Of a stretch of DNA of 64,000 nucleotides, positions 56,041-64,000 are shown in pieces. The stretch is from Tamarix chinensis. Its lineage: Eukaryota; Streptophyta; Magnoliopsida; Caryophyllales; Tamaricaceae. Where the stretch lies: the NCBI GenBank assembly GCA_030549775.1, contig CM060173.1:38822610-38886609 (forward strand), given 5' to 3'. How positions within the stretch are numbered: position 1 is the first letter of the stretch; each line of letters begins with the position of its first letter. Both the position numbers and the translations under genes were made by a program. Under the pieces are notes generated by a model that saw nothing but the letters and a program-made list of their open reading frames with translations, had not been told where the DNA came from and made no database searches.

Positions 56041-57728
56041 TGATGAGTTCATATTTTGACACATTTTATACCCTTATAATATTAATTTTTGGTAGTTTAT
56101 TTAAGTAATATAGGGGAATAATTATTGTTTTATGCTTAAGTGGTAAAAATTGCATAAATATTATTATTTGAGCTAAAATGATATAAATTAAGTATATTTA
56201 GAATAAAATATTATTTGTTAATATTTATTTAATTTTATTTTTCAGGTATTATTTTTAAATAAAAGAAAAAAAATAAAAAAATTAAATTGGACCTTTGGAC
56301 CAATGGCCAAAGGCCGAAGGCCTAAAGGCCTGAAACAAAAAGAAGCTGAGGCGAAACCAAACAAGCCGCATGAAAGGAGACAAAAAACGCAGAGTGAGGG
56401 TTGTCGTGGCATAGGAGACGCACGCATTAAAAAGGAAGGAAGAGCGTGAGACAGAGGGCGCGTGGCACAGCTGCAGAGAAAGAGAGAGAAGGTAGAGCCT
56501 TCACAGGCTCGGCCGAAGGCTAGGAAAAGGACAACGCTCGGGCATGAAGAACAGAGAGGAAATGCGGCATAGACTTTGAGGCGCACAGGTCGAAGACTCA
56601 GCATCATGCGAACGTCAGCCCTGTCAGCCGAGAAAGGAAAAGAAATTTACCAAGAAGAAATTATTTCAACTATAATTATCTTTTATCTGAATAAATTCTT
56701 GATCCTTTTTATGTGAAAATAATTACAGTTATTTCTTTCTCTATTTTTTTTATTTATATTTTGGATATATATATTTCTGTGTAATTAATTCTATAATTAT
56801 GAGTGACTGATTATTTATTGTAAGGGAATAAATTGAAACCCTGGATTAGGATTTGAATGATAATTTTATTTTCTTTGTTTTGGTGAGATTGTTTCTTGAC
56901 TCTATGTTAATTGCTATCGTTTATATGTATGATTTTGTTAAGTATAGTTTATTTGGTGTATGCCTTGTTCTGGTTCCTCATAAGTGACAGTATGTAGGAT
57001 TATTTGCCTGCGAGGTGGCCATCTAAATATACTAGAATCTATATGTATAAATTGCAGCTAGGTTAGATAACAATTCATCTAATAGTTTTGTGATTCTAAC
57101 CGAAGTGGTAAAATGTTTCGATACGTGTGGGTCAAGGAAAGGAAATACAGCTAGACATGCTTTTTGTACTAGTTTGGGTACTTAGATTGACAGCCTTCCA
57201 TTTACACTTAATACATTAAATCTAGTTAAATATAGGAGCCACTTGTTGCTGCTATACTGCTAGTATTTAATAGGGTTAATATTGGCGCTTTGTCGTATTA
57301 ATTAATCAAGGGAAGTAATATAAGGTGTATGGACTTGCTTTTGGTGTACAACTTGGTCGATCTCTTTCTCATGATTAAAGGATGACTTAGAAATTAAAAT
57401 TATATTTCGACCTAATCTAGTGGTGGATTTTGATTTCCCTAACATATTTCTCATATCTGCGAGTTTCCTATTATTTTTATTGTTCTTAGTTTACTTTATT
57501 TTATTTACTACTTCATTATTATTTGTATAACCCCCATTATTATTTTTCTTATTTATTTATTACGTGCTATTTAGGATTTTTATTTTAGTTTTAGTTTTAG
57601 TTTTATTTCCAAGCTAGTTAAATAGAGGTGAGCCCTCTCAATCCCCGGCCTAGAACGATACCCTTATTTACCAGTGCTACAATTGACAACAAAAGGGTTT
57701 AAATTGTGTGTCGGCTACGGTCACACCA
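56041..57728 (+). repeat. Tat-like 3' LTR
   Basis: It runs from TGATGAGTTC to TCACACCA. It aligns over its full length with the left LTR, with a small number of substitutions and short indels, for example an extra 'ggcgctttgtcgta' near 57285. Confidence 0.85.
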
Positions 57729-57733
57729 CATGG

Positions 57734-58020
57734 TCTTCCAATTAGCAAGTGACACGCATCCATAGGCAGTATATGTCACACCACCTTTCATCTTCAAACC
57801 CTCCAATGGAATAAGAAACCAAAGCTTGCTTCTTCACTCTTACTCCCACACCATCATACAACCAATTCAGCTTGTAAGGCTCTTCATGATCCCTAGTAGT
57901 AAGTTTCAACTTACTCACGGCTTCATTAGAGATCACATCAGTTTTTGCTCCATCATCAACAATCGTATTGCAAGTTTTCTCACCAATCTTGCACCTAGTA
58001 TAGAATAGATTGTTTCTTTA
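57734..58020 (-). pseudogene. Gypsy-B retropepsin, N-terminal part
   Basis: The minus strand reads CNTIVDDGAKTDVISNEAVS (active site D-D-G; family D-S-G), KLKLTTRDHEEPYKLNWLYD, then ALVSYSIGGFEDERWCDI. After a frameshift it reads LPMDACHLLIGRP, where the Tat-like element begins. This would cleave Gag-Pol. The catalytic Asp and Gly are present but the frame is broken by the shift and by the insertion. Confidence 0.8.
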
Positions 58021-59101
58021 CCTTTCATCATTTTCTGGTTCAATAAACAAAATTTTGCAAACCTCCATCATATTAAGCTCACTTTCTGGTGGGATCTCAT
58101 CAAGCTCTTCATCTTCGTTATCTTCTTCTAGATTAATGAAATTATTAAGATTTTCTTCCTCATCAAACATAGCATATTGAGCGGCTGTCATCAGACTTTT
58201 GTTAGGACACTCCAACGCCATATGTCCTCTACCATAACATTTAAAACACTTTCTCCTAGTAGCAAGTTCACTAGGTAAAATTACAGCCTTGTCCTTCCCT
58301 TTATCAAATTTTGAACTAGAAGAAAAAGAATTGTCTTAAAATGTACCTCCTGAATTTTTTTGAAACGTACCCCCCTAAGAGTAAGATGGAGTAAATTTCA
58401 TGGGACTTTTGAAAGAAGTGTTTTTGGGCTTCTCCTCTTTCAATTGCCAGTTTACAAACATCACTAAAAGTGGTGTAGTGAGTTACCTCGAGCTTTTGGT
58501 TAATCCCCTTAGAAAGACCCTTAACAAAACGAGAAATTTTGAAGGTCTCCTTTTCTTACAAATCACAAACCAAACACAACTTCTCAAACTCTTTAATGTA
58601 ATCTTCCACGCTCATGTTTTCTTCGGAAAGATGGGTCAATTTTAGGTATTGCTCCTGTTAGTACTCCTTATTCACCCATTTATCCCTCATCTTTTTTTTC
58701 AACTTATCCCATGAGTTTATTCTTTCTTTCCCCTCTCTCCTCCTATTCGCCTTAAGGTTTTCATCCCATAGGGCAATGAGTTTAGTGAGTTTGAGGATAG
58801 CCAGTTTGAACTTCTTCCTGTCATACTCAAAGACAGTTTCTATTTGTCTTACCCAATCTAGAAAAGCATCACTATCATGCCCCCCATCAAATTCAGGTAG
58901 GTCAATCTTTAATCCCCTATCTTCATCAAATTGTTTAAGATTGCTTCCGCTACTTTCTTCCTCATTCTCCAACTCATTCAGTTTCCTAATGGTTTTCAAA
59001 ACCATTTCGGTTATTGCATCCATTCTAGTATTTTGGCTCATCCTATCCTCCTCTGATTTTTTCTCCATTTTCTCTAATTTTTTAGCGATAACTTGTAACA
59101 T
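58018..59101 (-). pseudogene. Gypsy-B Gag
   Basis: 59101-58658: a Lys/Glu-rich N-terminus (MLQVIAKKLEKMEKKSEEDR, probably coiled-coil), then LKIDLPEFDGGHDSDAFLDW, VRQIETVFEYDRKKFKLAIL and KERINSWDKLKKKMRDKWVN, the chromovirus gag domain. About 58650-58260 continues (VEDYIKEFEKLCLVCDL; many shifts). CFKCYGRGHMALECPNKS near 58195-58245 is the CCHC knuckle, and 58221-58018 is an acidic tail (NLEEDNEDEELDEIPPESEL). It would form the particle. Broken by stops between 58260 and 58650. Confidence 0.8.
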
Positions 59102-59574
59102 CTTAGCAAACTCCTCACCACCAGCCGTGACTTTTCACTATTTTCTAGGTTATTACAAGTACAATAGATATTAAGCCAAAACTAAACAAAAATGAAAATA
59201 TCCTTGAGACTCTCAAAGGCTTACAGATTGTCAAAATTCAAGAAAATTTAAGCAATTTCAAAACAAAGAAACTCCTCGAAAGCTGTCCTGATGAAGGAGA
59301 AATCTTCATTTGAAATCTGATGTGCTGGATTTACTTTATGTTTGCGCAGTTCACGGAAAACTACCTAGTTTAATAGCAAAAAGTTTCCAAAAATTCCGAT
59401 ATTAAATATGAGTATTCTAAATAGAAAAACACCCAGATTCAAAAAAAATAACCTATTGATTTGGATTTTTGACGAATGAGATATTGCTGTTCAAAGTTGA
59501 CTGAAAAACCGGATGAATTCCAGCGGTTTTCTTTCTCAACAAAAACACGATCTTCCTTGAACCTCCATGCCAAA
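59102..59574. other. Gypsy-B leader between gag and PBS
   Basis: 473 bases with no frame. It lies where the 5' untranslated leader of the element is expected. Confidence 0.55.
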
Positions 59575-59586
59575 GCTCTGATACCA
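59575..59586 (-). other. Gypsy-B primer binding site, Met-tRNA type
   Basis: The minus strand reads TGGTATCAGAGC exactly. It lies two bases from the LTR tip (TGATATAATT at 59589). Confidence 0.9.
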
Positions 59587-59588
59587 AA

Positions 59589-60340
59589 TGATATAATTCT
59601 CAAAACACCCTCTTAGATCACGAAGTTAATTTTAGTTTCAAGAACAAATACTCAAATTTGGACAGAAACTAATTAGCAATAATATAACGAAAATGAACCA
59701 AAACTCAAGAACACACTCAAAGTTCTGGGATCTTAGGCAAGATTTCAAGAAAAACTGAAAGATCACCCTAATCTTATAACTCAATACAAACTCAAAGCTA
59801 TAAGGAAATAGTCTTTTAGCAAAGAGAAAACCATAAGGTATATTGTGAATAATCAGGAATTATTATTCCTCTCTTCAAACTTGTATTTATAGGAAATATC
59901 ATACAACAAAATAAAGCCAACGGTTTGGCTTAATAATAGCCCAAAACTGTTAAGCTATAACAGCTAAGAAGTAAAGATATTCCCCCCTTTTAACTCCCCT
60001 CATTAAGGCATTAAATGCTACTTAATGAATAGAAATGAAACAACAACAATTCCTTAATCTAGCGCACCTTTTGCCTCTCTTCTTAATGGGATTAAATACC
60101 CATTTGAAAGAGCTACATTATTTATTATAATAATAAAACACAAGAAAATAAAAATAAACAAGACTAAAATAACCGCAAATCTCGTTGGGCTTTTATTTGC
60201 TTGGTCTTTGCTGAATAAGGCTTTAATCACACACCCAAGTAAGGCATGTAACAGATTTTGACTTGTGAGCAAATGGGGAAAACTCAAGGGCTTCCAAAAC
60301 AAGTGTCATGGGTTCATGGGCCAAGTTTGACTTTAGATCA
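59589..60340 (-). repeat. Gypsy-B 5' LTR (752 bp)
   Basis: It starts TGATATAATT and ends TAGATCA on the plus strand. From 59878 onward it matches the truncated left LTR. It is followed by GGACC, the start of the gypsy-D LTR remnant. Confidence 0.9.
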
Positions 60341-60489
60341 GGACCAGGACCTCAAATGCCTGGAACTATCCTTGTGTCATTCTCATATTGTCAATCTAAC
60401 TCTCTCTATTACTGCCCTAATTTCTTTTCTTTATCATCGCTGATCTGATATTCTAGTTGCGAGGTGCGAACCTATTTTGGTCCTTAACA
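60341..60489 (+). repeat. Gypsy-D 5' LTR remnant (U5 end)
   Basis: It ends TGGTCCTTAACA just before the PBS. Only about 150 bases remain; the rest is replaced by gypsy-B. Confidence 0.6.
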
Positions 60490-60492
60490 TTT

Positions 60493-60504
60493 TGGTATAA
60501 CAGC
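60493..60504 (+). other. Gypsy-D primer binding site
   Basis: TGGTATAACAGC differs at two positions from TGGTATCAGAGC. It follows the LTR end TTAACA by three bases. Confidence 0.75.
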
Positions 60505-60523
60505 ATCTACATGACTGTGAAAG

Positions 60524-61740
60524 ATGGCTAAAAAGAAGGTTGAAGCATTAGAAGAGAAGTTGGGATACATTCAAGAGGAATGGCAGAAGGAAATAGATTC
60601 TGTTAAGGATGATATGCAGTGATTAATTGCTCTAGAGGGACAATTGGTTTCCATTGAGATGTCCATAGAAGCAATCTGAGAGAATTTGTCAAGCTTAAAA
60701 GAGCATGGGTTGGACAATTCACCTTCGGCCAACCTAGGGAAGCAGAAATTGGATGAAATCAGAGCTTCATCACCATGAGTTGTGGGCGAAGCACAAGGCG
60801 ATCAGGAGAGTGACCTTCATCGGACTGAATGTTGACCTACCCGCCAGCTGGAATTTCCAATATTCAGTGGGATAGACTGGGATGGATGGTTGTTCAACAT
60901 AGAGAGATACTTCAACTTGAATCAATTGAGAGAGGCTGAGAAATTGGAACTAGTGGCTATGGCAACGGAGGGAAGGGCGTTAGCCTGGTTTCAATATGCT
61001 GAAGAAGGTAGGAGGTTCACTAGTTGGAGGAGGTTCAAAGAGGTATTTCTGACGTGATTTCGTCCCAAACACGAGTACTTGGAGAACTTTGAGCTGCTAG
61101 TGGTGCCGCTACAAGGGCGTTTGTCGGAGGAGGTGCTCAAGAGCACTTTTCTCAATAGACTGAAACCAACTATGGGTAGAGGTTAGAATGATGAGGCCTA
61201 GTGGGAACACAGAGATAATGGAAGTAGCCCAACTAGTAGAGGACAAGAACCAAGTGATCAAGCTATGGTGAATCAGACCAGGTAGCACTAGTGAATCTAG
61301 GTCACAGGTAAACCATGCAACTTATACTACTAGCAGCCCTAACCCTAAAAATTTCAATTCAACCCCAAACAATTACCTGATAGTTAGGAAACCCCCCCAA
61401 TACTCACCCAAGTGCAACCCCACAAAACAACCCACCGAACCCCTTCACCAGAGACTCACAAGCCAGCCAGCAAACTCCAAGATACCGGCGGCAATCACAT
61501 GTAGAGGAATAGCGTCAAAGGGAAAAGGGTATGTGTTTCCACTGCGACAAAAAAAACTCACCCAAGCACATGTGCAAGAATCGAATACTCCAAATTATGA
61601 TTTTGGAAGATGCTAGTGATCCTGAAGAAAGTGAGCTGCTGCAAGTTGAACCGGAGGAAGTAGCAGACGAAGTGGATGGGAAAATTGAACCCTATGAATT
61701 CTGTGGTGGGATTCACCTCACCAAAAATAATGAACTTAAG
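60524..61740 (+). pseudogene. Gypsy-D Gag
   Basis: It starts at ATG 60524 (MAKKKVEALEEKLGYIQEEW), a Lys/Glu-rich coiled-coil-like N-terminus with a stop after about 32 codons. Gag core near 60845-61160: LEFPIFSGIDWDGWLFNIER, YFNLNQLREAEKLELVAMAT, EGRALAWFQYAEEGRRFTSW and FRPKHEYLENFELLVVPLQG, ending LNRLKPTM. A zinc knuckle MCFHCDKKNSPKHMCKNR lies at 61531-61584 in a further frame, with an acidic tail to 61746. It would build the particle. At least five stops/shifts. Confidence 0.8.
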
Positions 61741-62183
61741 GGGTAAGATATATGGTGAAACTGTGGTGACATTGATAGATTGTGGTGCAACCCACAATTT
61801 TATTGCTTAGGGCTTGGTTCAGAGGCTCAGTATTCCACTGTCTGGTACAGCAACTTATGAAGTTATCATGGAGATCAGAAATTCAGTTCAAACAGTCAAA
61901 ATCTATAAGGGGGTTACTCTATTGCTGCCTGAAGTGGAGATTGTGGTGGACTTTTTGCCGTTGGACCTAAGAAGTGCTTATCTTATACTAGGGACTTAGT
62001 GGTTGGAAAAAACTTGGGGCTATATAGGTAAGTTGGAGGGCATTGTTGATGAAGTTCAATGTGGGGAGAACACCAGTCACTCTGAGAGGGGAAGCTAAAT
62101 TATGCAAAATGCAGATATCCCTCAAATCATTTGTGCATAGGGTACACAAAGAAGGCCGGGGTGTTTTATTAGAGTGTTGTGCC
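61741..62183 (+). pseudogene. Gypsy-D retropepsin and linker (left of MITE)
   Basis: Near 61745-62000: GKIYGETVVTLIDCGATHNF (active site D-C-G; family DSGATHNF), LVQRLSIPLSGTATYEVIME, KIYKGVTLLLPEVEIVVDFL and PLDLRSAYLILGT. A stop replaces the Asp/Pro before W (family DVILGMDWL). The linker continues to RGVLLECCA, where the MITE begins. It cleaves Gag-Pol. Asp and Gly are kept but the frame has stops. Confidence 0.8.
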
Positions 62184-62528
62184 CATACAATAAAATATCG
62201 GTACCACAATTGCATATCGGCCACAATTTTGCGGTTTTTGGGTCAGCCGCAACGAAAAATTCTGAAATTGCGGCCGTTTCAGAAAATCACATATTTATCG
62301 CCGCAATATTGGAAAAATTTCAGATATCGACCAATATTTTGCCAATATTATCTGATGTTTACCGATATTGGCAGATGTTTACCGATATTTGTTAGTATTT
62401 TTGTGAAAAAAATTTAAAAAATCACACCACGACAAACGCGACATATAAAATATCATTTGCGACACCTCGATACCAAAACACCACGACCACAACTGCAATC
62501 GCGACCGTAGCTGATATTTTATTGCTTG
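62184..62528. mobile_element. hAT-type MITE, 345 bp
   Basis: The left end CATACAATAAAATATC and the right end GATATTTTATTGCTTG are inverted repeats (14 of 16 positions, with a perfect 12-bp core). Flanks are GTTGTGCC (62176-62183) and GTTATGCC (62529-62536), an 8-bp duplication with one mismatch, the length made by hAT transposases. The inside is built of short 'gatatcggcc / gccaatatt' words and has no gene. Removing it and one flank copy brings the gypsy-D frame back together, which confirms the borders. Confidence 0.85.
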
Positions 62529-63300
62529 GTTATGCCTTGAATGTGGAAGAGGGCAGCAACCACATTGGTGAGGTACGATTAAAGGTACGAGAAATGATCC
62601 AAGGCTTTCCAAATATATTTGAAAAGCCTTAAGAACTATCCCCCCCCCCCCCGCTCATGAATTGGATCATAGAATTCCATTATTATCTAGGACCAAACCA
62701 ATTAACTTACACCCTTATAGATATTCACAAGCACAAAAGGATGAGACTAAACGATTGGTGGGAGAGATGCTAGCTACGAGAGTGATTAGACCAAGCCATA
62801 GCCCATTCTCTAACCCTATTTTGTTAGTTAAGAAGGACAGTAGTTGGCGGTTTTATGTGGACTATAAGGCCCTCAACAAGGCTACAATTCCATATAAATT
62901 TCCAATTCATGTAATATATGAACTATTGGATGAGTGGAATGGAGCATTAGTTTTTTCCAAGCTGGATTTGAAGTCAGGATATCAACAAATCAGGGTGAGT
63001 CCGGAGGATGTTCCCAAAACTACATCCTGCATGCACGAGGGGCATTATGAGTTCCTAGTAATGCCTTTCAGATTAACAAATGCCCCTACGACATTTCAAG
63101 CCTTGATGAACAAGGTATTTAAGCGTTACCTCAGCAAGTTCATATTTTTTTTAATGATATATTGGCATACAGTCCTGATATAGAGACTCATCTTGGAAAT
63201 TTACAACTAGTTTTCAAAATGTTAAGAGTAAATGGCTTGACGATGAATGAAAAGAAGTGTGTATTTGGAAAACAAGAATTAGAGTACTTGTGGCACATTA
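62529..63300 (+). pseudogene. Gypsy-D reverse transcriptase
   Basis: 62536-62640 is the linker (VREMIQGFPNIFEKP), then a C-run at 62640-62652 shifts the frame. 62662-63183: LHPYRYSQAQKDETKRLVGE, HSPFSNPILLVKKDSSWRFY, VDYKALNKATIPYKFPIH, SKLDLKSGYQQIRVSPEDVP and HYEFLVMPFRLTNAPTTFQA (family FGLTNAP; Gly is Arg). At 63145-63165 a run of eight T shifts the frame across the catalytic motif, which in the other frame reads FNDILAYSP, so the first Asp of the DD pair is Asn. FGKQELEYLWHII follows. Dead RT. Confidence 0.85.
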
Positions 63301-63985
63301 TATGAGCAGCAAGAGTGGCAGCCGATCCTTCCAAACTTATGTGTATGATGGAGTGGTCTGTGCCTAAGATCCTGTGGGAGTTAAGGGGTTTTCTGGGATT
63401 AACTGGCTATTATCGAAAGTTTTTCTGGCACTATGGACACATTAATGCCCCTTTAATTGCACAAATAAAGAAAGGCAGCTTCAAGTGGGGAAAAGCACAA
63501 GCAGCCTTCGAAAAACTTAAGCAAGCCATGATTTCTATTCTGGTTCTTAAGCTACCAGTTTTCGCAACCGTTTGTGGTAGAAACAGATGCTTCAAACGTA
63601 GGTATTGGGGCAGTTTTCATGCAACAACAGAGCCCTTAGCTTACTTTAGTTAGGCTTTAGTACAAAGAGCTATCCTAAAGGCAGTCTATGAAAGGGAACT
63701 AATGGTAGTGGTGCTTACGGTGCAAAGATGGCGATAATAATTGATGGGGCAATGAGTCAAGGTGAGAACAGACAAACGATGTTTGAAGTTCCTGCTAGAG
63801 CAAAGAGTAATTTCAAGGGAACACATCAAGTGGGTCTCAAAGCTGTGGTGCTATACATTTGAGATTGAGTATAAGCCTGGGCGAGAGAATAAGGCGGTTG
63901 ATGCTCTTTCCCGGGTGAAGTCTTCTTTCACCACTGCTTGGGTAGAAAGTTGGAGCAACCTTCAATCCACTGTGAGACATGCGTA
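63301..63985 (+). pseudogene. Gypsy-D RT connection and RNase H
   Basis: 63315-63653: VPKILWELRGFLGLTGYYRK and FFWHYGHINAPLIAQIKKGS, the conserved RT thumb (LRGFLGLTGYYRKF). RNase H follows in a second frame (VVETDASNVGIGAVF-like near 63575-63620), then AVYERELMVVVLTVQRWR near 63680-63735. 63762-63985: MRTDKRCLKFLLEQRVISRE, HIKWVSKLWCYTFEIEYKPG and RENKAVDALSRVKSSFTTAW, the RNase H end and connection. Frameshifts near 63580 and 63655 and stops near 63737 and 63750. Confidence 0.8.
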
Positions 63986-64000
63986 ATGATAGGTGGACAC

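Larger units (their letters stand above)
50798..57728 (+). mobile_element. Tat/Athila-like gag-only LTR element inserted in gypsy-B
   Basis: Left LTR 50798-52483 (1686 bp) and right LTR 56041-57728 (1688 bp) are very similar throughout. The tRNA-Asp-type PBS at 52489 and the PPT at 56027-56040 set the plus orientation. The internal region has gag-like frames but no protease, RT, RNase H or integrase. The flanks GATGA (50793-50797) and CATGG (57729-57733) would be a target duplication with two mismatches. The interrupted gypsy-B protease resumes on both sides. Of the elements with two comparable LTRs here, this looks one of the youngest. Confidence 0.85.
47476..60340 (-). mobile_element. Gypsy-B: chromovirus LTR retrotransposon with internal insertion
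   Basis: LTRs at 47476-47937 (truncated) and 59589-60340 (752 bp) align closely. On the minus strand: PBS (59586-59575), gag, protease N-part, [Tat-like insertion 57728-50798], protease C-part, RT, RNase H, integrase, C-terminal region, PPT (47952-47938) and 3' LTR. The left LTR has lost its outer ~290 bp at the junction with gypsy-C. It is CRM/Galadriel-like by sequence. Stops and frameshifts are scattered. Confidence 0.85.
60341..64000 (+). mobile_element. Gypsy-D: Ty3/gypsy element, runs off window
   Basis: A plus-strand element: LTR end remnant (60341-60489), PBS (60493-60504), gag, protease, RT and RNase H in order. Integrase and 3' LTR would lie beyond 64000. The lineage resembles Reina/Tekay-type chromoviruses by motif style. 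The 5' part of its LTR is missing because gypsy-B abuts it. A hAT-type MITE interrupts the protease-RT linker. Confidence 0.8.

Overview
The window looks like a stretch of heterochromatic nuclear DNA from a seed plant: AT-rich, with no recognisable host gene and no functional RNA gene. Almost everything that can be identified is retrotransposon: Ty3/gypsy (chromovirus and Athila/Tat types), Ty1/copia, an L1-type LINE and a Cassandra-type TRIM carrying 5S rRNA-like LTRs. There is also one small hAT-type MITE. The species cannot be named from this. A dicot-like, repeat-rich genome is a guess from base composition and element types.

Layout. 1-715: eroded LTR-like DNA and a dead Ty3/gypsy protease/RT fragment. 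973-1668: Cassandra-type TRIM whose two LTRs are inverted relative to each other. 3088-about 7400: minus-strand Athila-like element with gag and protease but no RT, RNase H or integrase. 8144-32363: a minus-strand chromovirus (here gypsy-A) that forms the outer shell of a nest. A large Tekay/Del-type LTR (8219-24325, flanked by GGTAT) sits inside its 3' LTR. That LTR in turn holds a LINE fragment (10680-14141) and a complete-length copia element (15199-23468, flanked by GCGTG). A further solo LTR (26778-28422) splits gypsy-A's RNase H.

32364-35097 is unassigned. 35098-about 43660 appears to be a large non-autonomous minus-strand LTR element: it has a PPT, a PBS and a faint plant-transposon-like reading frame. 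43661-47475 is chromovirus gypsy-C (minus), cut off in its protease. 47476-60340 is chromovirus gypsy-B (minus), split in its protease by a plus-strand Tat/Athila-like gag-only element (50798-57728) with two LTRs of nearly equal length. 60341-64000 is a plus-strand gypsy element (gypsy-D) running off the window, interrupted by a 345-bp hAT-type MITE with an 8-bp target duplication.

None of the elements looks autonomous now: each coding region I followed carries stops, frameshifts, deletions or lost catalytic residues. The nesting gives relative ages: gypsy-A before the Tekay LTR before copia and LINE; gypsy-B before the Tat-like element; gypsy-D before the MITE. I did not find a convincing new biological system. 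The most informative observations are the inverted Cassandra LTRs, the precise hAT MITE insertion, the nested insertions with target duplications, and the non-autonomous elements that keep only gag or an unfamiliar frame.
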